From NCBI RefSeq assembly GCF_024346955.1, contig NZ_AP024883.1, forward strand, positions 2,232,001-2,296,000: a stretch of 64,000 nt of DNA, in the 5' to 3' direction. The stretch comes from Vibrio mangrovi. Lineage in GTDB: Bacteria > Pseudomonadota > Gammaproteobacteria > Enterobacterales > Vibrionaceae. Every line of letters begins with the position of its first letter. The first letter of the stretch is position 1. The notes beneath the pieces are model-generated. The model saw nothing but the letters and a program-made list of their open reading frames with translations. It did not search any database and was not told the origin of the DNA. Below are positions 1 to 7,570 of the stretch, one piece after another. A program made the translations under genes and the position numbers.

Positions 1-422
1 ATCACTCCGGCTGCAAACTCTTTGGAATAACCGTTCTTCACCATTCCGGCAATAACGATACTCCCGATGGCAACGACAGTCGCCGGAGAAGAACCAGACA
101 ATGCAGCAAACATCATACAAGCCATGACTGAAGCCATCGCCAGACCACCACGGAACCAGCCGACAACCGCAATAGCAAAACGAATGATCCGTTTTGCCAC
201 GCCGCCGGTCGACATGAAACTGGAAGCCAGAATGAAAAATGGAATCGCCAGCAACGTGTAGTGACCGGCAAATGCATTAAATAACGTTTGTGCAACCGAT
301 GCCAGAGAGGCATCTGAGTGCAGCATGAGAAAAACAATACTGGACAAACCCAGTGAAACAGCGATCGGCACACCAATGAGCATCAGGCCAATCACCATTA
401 AAAAGAGAAACAGAACTGCCAT
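1..422 (-). CDS. dctM: TRAP transporter large permease subunit, DctM family (N-terminal part, runs off the window)
   Basis: The N-terminal 140 residues are present; the rest lies outside the left edge. The start codon is the ATG read from position 422. The protein opens MAVLFLFLMVIG and continues as closely spaced hydrophobic segments with the signatures GHYTLLAIPFFILAS and FAALSGSSPATVVAIGS, which are typical of the 12-helix DctM membrane subunit of TRAP transporters. It would form the ion-coupled channel that accepts a C4-dicarboxylate from the periplasmic DctP protein. It begins 5 bp after the dctQ stop codon, so the two are translationally close and share a transcript. Family assignment is secure; the exact substrate is inferred from the binding protein. 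Confidence 0.93.
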   Translation of the reverse strand, partial: MAVLFLFLMVIGLMLIGVPIAVSLGLSSIVFLMLHSDASLASVAQTLFNAFAGHYTLLAIPFFILASSFMSTGGVAKRIIRFAIAVVGWFRGGLAMASVMACMMFAALSGSSPATVVAIGSIVIAGMVKNGYSKEFAAGV

Positions 423-427
423 GATGA

Positions 428-1126
428 CTACTCCTTCCGATCCGATGACGACTGCTGATGTGATGAACTGATTTCATTATCCTGTTGAAGCTCAGCTTTC
501 AGTGCTTCCAGATCCTCTTCACCTTCATGAGCGGCAATCAGGCGATCCAGCTTTCCGGTCAGAATCTGATAAGTTGCTTGTGCGAAACGGAACGTCAGCA
601 AAGCCATTCCAACCGGCAAGGCCATGTAAGGAATAAATCGTGGCAGCTTTTCATAAGCCTCACCTTCATTCAGCCAGTCAGCTAAGAATTGCAGGAAATC
701 TGGCATCGGAATATCGTCGGTTTCGTACCAGGCCCGTTCGGTAACAAAGGGATACCAGTAATGCCATGAACCAATCAGTAACAGGACGGCAAACAACAGA
801 CAGGCAAATGCTGAAGCCACCGCAAAAGTTTTCTTTAACCCTGCCGGAGCCATATTGATGATGACATCAACACCGATGTGGAAGTGTTTTTTAACCCCAT
901 AGGAAGCCCCGACCAGAACCATCCAGGCAAACATAAATACGGTCAGTTCAAGAGCCCACAATATGTTGTCATTAAATACATAGCGACAAATTACATTTAC
1001 AAACGTCAGCAGTGTCATCGTTCCCAAAAAGAATGCAATCAGAAACTCTTCCACCGAATCAGTAAAACGACCGACTTTAGAAAAAAAAGAATGTTCCATA
1101 ACTATCTTCGCTCTCATTGTTATCAT
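428..1126 (-). CDS. dctQ: TRAP transporter small permease subunit, DctQ family
   Basis: A 232-residue membrane protein with four hydrophobic segments (roughly residues 30–52, 62–82, 100–125 and 168–190) and the family signature VNVICRYVFN followed by WALELTVFMFAWMVLVGAS. DctQ subunits join the DctM channel to the binding protein. The C-terminal tail is charged and Ser/Gln-rich. Three in-frame ATGs lie near the start (1126, 1117, 1099). None has a strong ribosome-binding site, and the ATG at 1099 (MEHSFFSK) may be the real start. The gene sits between dctP and dctM in the usual P-Q-M order. Confidence 0.92.
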   Translation of the reverse strand: MITMRAKIVMEHSFFSKVGRFTDSVEEFLIAFFLGTMTLLTFVNVICRYVFNDNILWALELTVFMFAWMVLVGASYGVKKHFHIGVDVIINMAPAGLKKTFAVASAFACLLFAVLLLIGSWHYWYPFVTERAWYETDDIPMPDFLQFLADWLNEGEAYEKLPRFIPYMALPVGMALLTFRFAQATYQILTGKLDRLIAAHEGEEDLEALKAELQQDNEISSSHQQSSSDRKE

Positions 1127-1130
1127 TCAG

Positions 1131-1172
1131 GTGCCCCACATCGTGGTTTTCCATATAACGACGGTGGGGCAC
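1131..1172 (-). promoter_or_regulatory. Intercistronic hairpin between dctP and dctQ
   Basis: The arms GTGCCCCAC (1131–1139) and GTGGGGCAC (1164–1172) pair perfectly. A further TCGT/ACGA pairing lies inside, across a small bulge. No U-run follows on the minus strand, so this is unlikely to be a full terminator. A stem in this place would protect the 3' end of the dctP message or partly attenuate transcription, giving more binding protein than permease. Structure seen; role inferred. Confidence 0.6.
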
Positions 1173-1197
1173 AATGTTTATAGCGTGACTACGACAG

Positions 1198-2202
1198 TTA
1201 CTTCTGGTTTGCAGCAAGTGCATCATTAATCAGATCACTACCGATATCTTTCTCGAATTTCTTCCAGACCGGTTGCAGTGCTTCTACCCATTTTTCACGC
1301 TGAGCCGGCGTCAGTGTACGAACAACACCACCTGCATCGATAATATTCTGGCGATTGGCAAGATTCACTTTGGTTGATTCTGCGTTACGGGTTTCGGTCA
1401 CTTCCTTGAGAATCTGTGCAAACTGGCTGCGCACATCATCAGGCAGGTTATCCCAGAACTTGGTTGAGGTGACAACAAGGTAGTCAAGGATGCCGTGGTT
1501 TGTTTCAGTCACACCATCCTGAACTTCGAAGAACTTCTTACCGTAAATATTTGACCAAGTATTTTCCTGACCATCGATAACACCAGTCTGTAATCCACCA
1601 TAGACTTCTTTAAAAGACATTTTCTGTGGATTTGCACCCAGTTGTTCAAACTGTGCGACCAGAACATCCGATGCCTGAACCCGGAATTTCAGTCCTTTAG
1701 CATCCTTTGGTTCAATCAGTGGCTTGTTGGCAGAAAGTTGCTTCATACCGTTATGCCAGAATGCCAGACCCAGAAGTCCACGGCGTTTCATCGCTGTTTT
1801 CAGTTTCTCACCAGCAGCAGAGTTCTGGAAACGGTCAACCGCTGCAACATCTTCAAACAGGAATGGCAGGTCGAATATACGGTATTTCTTAGTGAATTTT
1901 TCAAACTTGGAAAGAGAAGGGGCTGCGAGCTGAACGTCACCGTTTAAAAGAGCTTCCAAGACTTTGTTATCATCATAAAGTGTCGAATTCGGGAAAACTT
2001 CCATACAGGCTTTTCCGTCCATCTCTTTGTTGACCCGCTCGGCAAGCAGAGAAGCAGCAATCCCTTTCGGGTGTTTATCCGTGTTTGTCACGTGGCTGAA
2101 TTTAATCACCGTTTCACCCGGATCACAGCCTTCGGAAGCGGCAGCGTTAAAACTTGTAGCAGCGAGTACAGATACAGTCAGTAGTGTTAAAGGCTTGAAC
2201 AT
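1198..2202 (-). CDS. dctP: C4-dicarboxylate TRAP transporter periplasmic binding protein, DctP
   Basis: The start chosen is the ATG at 2202 because AAGGAG lies 5 bp upstream. A longer reading adds 15 residues but has no ribosome-binding site. The 334-residue product begins with a Sec signal peptide (MFKPLTLLTVSVLAATSFNAAASEG) and carries the DctP-family core: the conserved Arg in GLKFRVQAS, the SFKEVYGGLQTGVIDGQENTWSNI block, and TNHGILDYLVVTSTKFW. It should bind succinate-, fumarate- or malate-like acids in the periplasm and deliver them to DctQM. A sigma-54 promoter precedes it, which fits DctB/DctD-type control, although no such regulators are in the window. Confidence 0.93.
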   Translation of the reverse strand: MFKPLTLLTVSVLAATSFNAAASEGCDPGETVIKFSHVTNTDKHPKGIAASLLAERVNKEMDGKACMEVFPNSTLYDDNKVLEALLNGDVQLAAPSLSKFEKFTKKYRIFDLPFLFEDVAAVDRFQNSAAGEKLKTAMKRRGLLGLAFWHNGMKQLSANKPLIEPKDAKGLKFRVQASDVLVAQFEQLGANPQKMSFKEVYGGLQTGVIDGQENTWSNIYGKKFFEVQDGVTETNHGILDYLVVTSTKFWDNLPDDVRSQFAQILKEVTETRNAESTKVNLANRQNIIDAGGVVRTLTPAQREKWVEALQPVWKKFEKDIGSDLINDALAANQK

Positions 2203-2261
2203 CTTTTTCTCCTTGTTATAGAAACAGAACACCTTCTTGGTATTCACGTTATTGATAACAA

Positions 2262-2278
2262 GGCAATTAGCGCGCCAA
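2262..2278 (-). promoter_or_regulatory. Sigma-54 promoter for dctPQM
   Basis: On the minus strand the sequence reads TTGGCGCGCTAATTGCC. The invariant GG and GC dinucleotides are 12 bp apart, as in the -24/-12 consensus TTGGCACG-N4-TTGC. The predicted start site is near 2251, giving a leader of about 50 nt before dctP. Further upstream, about 2286–2330, the minus strand repeats GTTGC several times, which could be part of an activator site; that is only a suggestion. Sigma-54 control of dct genes by DctD is well established in other bacteria. Confidence 0.75.
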
Positions 2279-2469
2279 CATTTAGAAACAAACTCAACAA
2301 TTCAGCAACAACAGCAACTTACAGGCAACGTTGACGAAAGTTCAGTCATGCCTATACAGCTACATCTGATACAAATGGGGGGAAATCCACCCATAAAAAT
2401 TGTCGTAATGTGTCATTTCTGACTCATCGGCGCTAACAATAACAAGTCTCAGGTAACGGCATGATCACA

Positions 2470-3969
2470 TCACGATGAACAACTGATTTCCAGACACTTG
2501 CCCCACGCCGGAGGTAATTCGGCATACTGTTCAAACATGGGCTGCTCATCGTAAGGATGTTGTAAAACCTGAATCAACTGTTCCAATGGCAGAAAATCTC
2601 CCTGTTCAGCTGCATCAATGACCTGTTGGGCAAGATAGTTACGCAGAACGAACTTTGGATTCACCTGACGCATCACCTGACAACGCTGTTTAGCCGAATA
2701 GCGATGGCCGGCTGAATCTATCTCCCGTTCACAGCGAAGCCGGTACTGTTGCAGCCATTGCATGGCCGCAGGCTGATCATGAAACAACTCAGCAACAAAT
2801 TCAGGCGGCTGCGCATCCAGAGAAGAAAGACGACGGAAAAACAGCGTATAATCGACCCGATTCTTCGCCATCAGTTTAAGCATATCCGAGCAAAGTTCAC
2901 TATCGCCGTCCTGATGCTGCTGTAATCCCAGTTTACACCGCATCAGACGACTGTATTCCTGATTCAGCAATACCGTATATGTTCCCAGTTCGGTTTCAAG
3001 CTCATTCTTACCCACCAGCGGCGTAAATGCCTGCGCCAGCGCCGTTAAGTTCCACTGCCCGATTCCCGGCTGCATATCAAAGGCATAGCGCCCCTGATAA
3101 TCTGAATGATTACAGATAAAATGAGGGTCATAATCATCCAGAAACGCAAATGGCCCGTAGTCGAAAGTCTGTCCCAGAACTGACATATTGTCGGTATTCA
3201 TCACACCATGAGCAAACCCATACGCCTGCCAGAAAGCAATCATTTTTGCTGTCCGTTGTACTATTTCCTGAAACAGACCGAGATATGGCGGTACTTTCTG
3301 CTGATAAGGTTGTTGCTGATGAGATTGAAGAAGAAGCTGGGGAAAATGCCATTCAATCACTTTATCAGCCAGCAAACGCAGGTCATCATGCTGCCCGGTA
3401 TAAAAGAAATGTTCAAAATGCCCGAAACGAATATGAGTCTCTCCCAGACGAATCAGCAAAGCTCCCTGTTCAACCCGCTCACGATAGACCGGAGTATCAC
3501 TGACCATCATTCCCAAAGCCCGGGTTGTTTCACTGCCTAACGCTGCCATCGCTTCGCTGCACAGATATTCACGAATGGTTGAACGCAAGACTGCCCGGCC
3601 ATCTCCCATCCGGGAATACGGTGTCTGACCGACACCTTTCAGATGCACGTCAAACCAACGCCCCTGTCGGTCACGTATTTCTCCGAACAGCAACCCCCGC
3701 CCATCACCCAGCGCCGGATTGTAGACACCAAACTGGTGGCCTGCATACTTCATTGCCAACGGTTGGAAATAATCCGGCACCGGTTCGCCGGAAAATATCT
3801 GTAACCAGATCTCATCCGGTACACCGGTCAAACCAAAATGTTCTGCCAGCGGTGCATTCCAGGTCACCCAGCGGGGGTTTTCCAGCGGTGTCGGTATCAC
3901 CCGGATATAAAAAGTTTCCGGGAGTTCAGCATAACGGTGGTATACGGGTAAATGCTGCCAGAGGGACAT
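2470..3969 (-). CDS. selO: Protein adenylyltransferase SelO (YdiU family)
   Basis: A 499-residue protein of normal family length. SelO is a pseudokinase-fold enzyme that transfers AMP from ATP to Ser, Thr or Tyr of target proteins and is linked to redox stress. Visible signatures are MKYAGHQFGVYNPALGDGRG (nucleotide-binding region), LKGVGQTPYSRMGDGRAVLRS, GVMNTDNMS (the catalytic-loop and metal region), DYGPFAFLDDYDP, and the C-terminal tail ending ISCSS. The penultimate-region residue that is selenocysteine in some SelO proteins is a normal Cys codon here. It is divergent from the MerR gene and upstream of the TRAP operon on the same strand. Confidence 0.95.
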   Translation of the reverse strand: MSLWQHLPVYHRYAELPETFYIRVIPTPLENPRWVTWNAPLAEHFGLTGVPDEIWLQIFSGEPVPDYFQPLAMKYAGHQFGVYNPALGDGRGLLFGEIRDRQGRWFDVHLKGVGQTPYSRMGDGRAVLRSTIREYLCSEAMAALGSETTRALGMMVSDTPVYRERVEQGALLIRLGETHIRFGHFEHFFYTGQHDDLRLLADKVIEWHFPQLLLQSHQQQPYQQKVPPYLGLFQEIVQRTAKMIAFWQAYGFAHGVMNTDNMSVLGQTFDYGPFAFLDDYDPHFICNHSDYQGRYAFDMQPGIGQWNLTALAQAFTPLVGKNELETELGTYTVLLNQEYSRLMRCKLGLQQHQDGDSELCSDMLKLMAKNRVDYTLFFRRLSSLDAQPPEFVAELFHDQPAAMQWLQQYRLRCEREIDSAGHRYSAKQRCQVMRQVNPKFVLRNYLAQQVIDAAEQGDFLPLEQLIQVLQHPYDEQPMFEQYAELPPAWGKCLEISCSS

Positions 3970-4179
3970 AAATCAGTTCCGTTTCATTCTGTATCCGTCA
4001 ACCATATCAAGTACCCGACTATTTTGCTAGGTTATATCTTGAATCTGAATAGCAAAAACATTCAGCCATTCTTTTGTTCTCAGATTGACTGTTCCCCAAA
4101 GCAGGTCCATTGTAAAGATTCGGATGATGTCGATGCCATCATCCCAACTGACTCATGTCATCCCATCAGAGGCAATGCC

Positions 4180-4974
4180 ATGAAAAATTACACTGTACAA
4201 CAGCTTGAAAAAACGACCGGAATTTCGACACATACACTCCGATACTTCGATAAAATCGGCCTGCTCTGCCCACAGCGGCAAAAAAATGGCTATCGGATTT
4301 ATACCTCGGAACAACTCCCCATTGCAGAGATGATTGTTTCGCTGCAAAAAGCCATGTTTACCAACCGGGAAATCAAACAGCTACTGGACGATTATCCGGG
4401 AGACGCAACGCTCAACCGGCTGAAAGAAAATAAAAAGAAACTACGGCGGGAAATCGCCCATCTGAAACGGGTGTATCAGACTCTGGGAAACCATATTCAA
4501 CATTTACAGGCGCTTAAATCAATCCGCCATGACCTGTTCCGGCCATTTATCGAAGAGCAGGAAGACGTTCTGGTCGGACTGATTCACAGTGATTCGAATA
4601 ATATTGTTGATCTTTTCACCACCGGAAACCGGATTATCGGTCATCCAGCGTGGCCGCATCACCATCATCATGGCTTACTTATTCCAACTGACACGATTCT
4701 TTCCGAAGGTTATCCGGTTCAAACCATGTATGCCGAAGAGCCTACATTGATTCGCCATGCACCGTATACGCGCAAAAGCGGCCGTTATCTCTGTATGTAT
4801 GCCAACGGCAATATGGAAAATAATGCCCAGCTCTATCCTTTCATTCAACATGCCTTACAGTTCGTACCTTCTCTACCTCAAGAGACATTTATCCAGCAAA
4901 TCAGCGCTCCGGTGATGAAAAAATATAAGCAGGATTTTCTCGTCAAACTGATGATAAGAATCGATTTATCCTAA
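4180..4974 (+). CDS. MerR family transcriptional regulator
   Basis: The start is the ATG at 4180 (MKNYTVQQLEKTTGISTHTL). An in-frame upstream extension lacks family similarity. AGAGG lies 8 bp before the ATG. The N-terminal 70 residues form a MerR winged-helix domain (TLRYFDKIGLLCPQRQKNGYRIY), followed by a coiled coil (residues about 85–115). The C-terminal 150 residues look like an effector-binding domain with a run of five His (WPHHHHHG) that might bind metal or simply be unusual. A TTGACT (4085–4090) and TGTAAA (4111–4116) pair separated by 20 bp has the stretched spacing typical of MerR-controlled promoters, so it may regulate itself. It precedes the secreted molybdopterin-fold protein and the GGDEF/EAL protein on the same strand. 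Target unknown. Confidence 0.85.
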   Translation: MKNYTVQQLEKTTGISTHTLRYFDKIGLLCPQRQKNGYRIYTSEQLPIAEMIVSLQKAMFTNREIKQLLDDYPGDATLNRLKENKKKLRREIAHLKRVYQTLGNHIQHLQALKSIRHDLFRPFIEEQEDVLVGLIHSDSNNIVDLFTTGNRIIGHPAWPHHHHHGLLIPTDTILSEGYPVQTMYAEEPTLIRHAPYTRKSGRYLCMYANGNMENNAQLYPFIQHALQFVPSLPQETFIQQISAPVMKKYKQDFLVKLMIRIDLS

Positions 4975-5101
4975 AACGATTTCCGGGCTCTTCTTGAATA
5001 TTCGGACATTGTCTACATACAATAAAAGAAAACAAATAAATAGATCAACTGAATCGGGATATGTCAGTTTCACAGGAAATAACGTAAATCAAGGTAACCC
5101 T

Positions 5102-5611
5102 ATGAAAAAAAGTATCCGGAAGATCGTCCGACTCAGCACGCTGCCACTTCTGTATATAATGACTCTTTTTTGTTCTGCCAGTGTCTGGTCTGGCACACAA
5201 GAGTCGCCTGTTCTCACCATCACCTATCAGAATAAAACACTAAGCTATTCACTCAACCAGCTTGAACAGATGAGTGACAGCAAGATCACAACAGACACAC
5301 CATGGACCAGGCCACACACAATATTTGAAGGCATTTCCCTGAAAAAAATAGCCGAACTCGTCAACATGCCCGCAGACTGGCAATTTAAAGTTTCAGCATT
5401 AAACAATTACTGGTCATTAATCCCTTATGCCGACATAGAACGTTATCAGCCTATTCTGGCTATCAAAAAGGATGGCGAATATATGTCAGTCAGAGAGCAG
5501 GGTCCATCCTGGGTTATCTATCCCCTATCCTCACATAATGAGCTGGATAATGACGTTCTTCACAGCAGAATGGTATGGCAGGTTTCCAAGATTGAAATCA
5601 TTCCTGAATAA
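5102..5611 (+). CDS. Secreted protein with a sulfite-oxidase-type molybdopterin-binding fold
   Basis: The start is taken as the ATG at 5102 (AAGG 8 bp upstream). The 169-residue product has a clear signal peptide (MKKSIRKIVRLSTLPLLYIM…SASVWS) and a small domain matching the oxidoreductase molybdopterin-binding fold: LTITYQNKTLSYSLNQLEQM, then WTRPHTIFEGISLKKIAELV and GPSWVIYPLS. I do not see the Cys that ligates molybdenum in real sulfite oxidases, so it may bind a ligand without catalysis. The next gene, 18 bp downstream, encodes a membrane GGDEF/EAL protein, so it could be a periplasmic sensor partner. Fold assignment is moderate; role is inferred from context. Confidence 0.7.
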   Translation: MKKSIRKIVRLSTLPLLYIMTLFCSASVWSGTQESPVLTITYQNKTLSYSLNQLEQMSDSKITTDTPWTRPHTIFEGISLKKIAELVNMPADWQFKVSALNNYWSLIPYADIERYQPILAIKKDGEYMSVREQGPSWVIYPLSSHNELDNDVLHSRMVWQVSKIEIIPE

Positions 5612-5629
5612 GATATTTATGCAGGTATA

Positions 5630-7570
5630 ATGATGATAAATAAAAAGATTTTTGGGCTCATTGCGCTGATTGGACTGGCACTGTTTTTTAGTGTCTGGAC
5701 AGTAATTAAACTGGAAGACTCCTATAACCTATTAACCCGGTACACACAGATCTCTGCCTGGGTACTGACAAAAACCGAACTGGAAACCCTTGATTTCATG
5801 CAACAGCTGGAAAGACGGGTCACCGGTACGGATACCTCCAGTCATGCGTTAAACCTGAAATATGACATTTTATGGAGTCGCTATCAGATGTTTCTGATGA
5901 GCGACGAAACACAAGTGTCAAAACAGAAACTCAATGCCGGAGAAATTGTTGAACATGCGTTTAACACCTTAAAAAAATACGAATCAGCAGTCATCCATGA
6001 CGATATTAACCAGTTGAAAACCATGCTGGTCGAGTTCGGTCCCATCTCGGTTGATATCCGGGATCTGGTCGTGGAAAGTCTGACCGGCTGGCACACAGCC
6101 CAGAAAAGTGTTGAAATCGTAAAAAACAAAGATGAAAGTATGTATTTTATCGCTGTGATTTTCATCTTTTTACTTTATCTTGCATATCAGGTTTACAAAG
6201 ATAGTAAAGCCCAGCAGTTTCTCGCCTGGAATGACCCGTTAACCGGGCTACACAACCGAAACTATCTGCTCAATGAAATCAAACGCCGTGACACTCATCC
6301 GTCCATCACATTGATTTTACTTGATATTCATGGTTTTAAAGAACTCAATGACCGTATCAGCTATGAATATGGGGATGGTTTGCTTAAAGAATTTGCAATC
6401 CAACTGAATCGTTATTGCCAGCCTTACGGATTAACCTGTGCAAGACTGGGAGCCGATGAATTTGCCGTACTAATCCCGCGGGAGGATTTTGACATCAAAT
6501 CATTTGCCGAAAAACTTTGGGTGAAGCTGGATAGCAGTATCAAAAAAATGGACCCGGCCAAACGCATGAGTCTGTCCATGGGAATTGCCTCCAGTCAGGA
6601 CATCCCGTCCGCGTCAACAAACAGTAAGCAAGAAAAACTGGTCCTGAATAATGCGGATCTGGCATTAAATATCGCGCAGAAAAGGCAGAATTCCGCAGCC
6701 ATTGTATTTTTCGATCCGGCTTTTGACGCCGAACATCAGAAACGCAGAAAACTCACCGACGATCTCAACGATTTGCTGACCCAAAAACAGCAGACACAGC
6801 TCAGCCTGGTTTTCCAGCCCATCGTGATGAACAGCACATCAGACTACCTGGGCGGAGAAGCACTCATCCGCTGGACACATCCGGACTATGGTGAAATCTA
6901 TCCTGAATATCTGATCTCTATTGCTGAAAAATCAGGTTTAGGCAAGCAGTTGGGAATGTGGGTCATGCATCAGGTTCAGACCCTGCTCAATCAGGAACTG
7001 GCTTTTTGCCGTCAGCATATAGAAATCTCCATCAATCTGTCTGACTCTTTGTTTGATTATGGACTGCCACTCATGGTACAGGAGATTTTTGGCTATAACC
7101 GTGATGACTTAAGATCAATTATTTTTGAAATTACCGAAACGATGACCCTTGATAATATTGATCGGAGTCATGCGATTATCCGTAATCTGAAAGAAATCGG
7201 GATTCGTTGTGCGCTGGATGATTTCGGCACAGGCTGGTCATCAATGTACAATCTGAAACACCTTCATTTTGATAAAGTCAAAATCGACCGGACTTTTGTG
7301 ACCGATATTCACCGGGTTAAAAATCAGTATTACTTCACCTCAGCCATTGTCACCCTGTCACATCAGTTAGGGATTAAGGTGACAGCAGAAGGAATCGAAG
7401 ACGAAAAAGAGTATCTGACCCTGTGTAATATGGATGTCGATGAATTCCAGGGATATCATTTCTCAAAACCGTTAAATCGTGCTGACTTTATTGATTACTG
7501 TACGAATTATTTTGCAAAGCAGCAGCAACATGCTGATCATCCGACCGCCATACCACAAGATCATGATTAA
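5630..7570 (+). CDS. Membrane-bound GGDEF/EAL protein, probable c-di-GMP phosphodiesterase
   Basis: This 646-residue protein has a transmembrane helix at about 8–27, a periplasmic region of about 140 residues rich in helix, a second transmembrane helix at about 173–190, a GGDEF domain (about 203–355) and an EAL domain (about 375–625). The cyclase motif is GADEF at 274–278, with Ala in place of the second Gly, so synthase activity is doubtful. The EAL domain is intact: E410-A411-L412, EITETM, DDFGTG with D530/D531, and AEGIED. The likely net activity is c-di-GMP breakdown, with the GGDEF domain perhaps sensing GTP. It lies 18 bp after the secreted molybdopterin-fold gene, so the two are probably one operon. 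Its last 83 bp overlap the convergent carbamoyltransferase gene. Confidence 0.92.
   Translation: MMINKKIFGLIALIGLALFFSVWTVIKLEDSYNLLTRYTQISAWVLTKTELETLDFMQQLERRVTGTDTSSHALNLKYDILWSRYQMFLMSDETQVSKQKLNAGEIVEHAFNTLKKYESAVIHDDINQLKTMLVEFGPISVDIRDLVVESLTGWHTAQKSVEIVKNKDESMYFIAVIFIFLLYLAYQVYKDSKAQQFLAWNDPLTGLHNRNYLLNEIKRRDTHPSITLILLDIHGFKELNDRISYEYGDGLLKEFAIQLNRYCQPYGLTCARLGADEFAVLIPREDFDIKSFAEKLWVKLDSSIKKMDPAKRMSLSMGIASSQDIPSASTNSKQEKLVLNNADLALNIAQKRQNSAAIVFFDPAFDAEHQKRRKLTDDLNDLLTQKQQTQLSLVFQPIVMNSTSDYLGGEALIRWTHPDYGEIYPEYLISIAEKSGLGKQLGMWVMHQVQTLLNQELAFCRQHIEISINLSDSLFDYGLPLMVQEIFGYNRDDLRSIIFEITETMTLDNIDRSHAIIRNLKEIGIRCALDDFGTGWSSMYNLKHLHFDKVKIDRTFVTDIHRVKNQYYFTSAIVTLSHQLGIKVTAEGIEDEKEYLTLCNMDVDEFQGYHFSKPLNRADFIDYCTNYFAKQQQHADHPTAIPQDHD

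Noticed and set aside
2470..2490. Selenocysteine in SelO
   Set aside because: The C-terminal position has a Cys codon (ISCSS) and the frame closes with a normal stop; no SECIS element is needed or seen.
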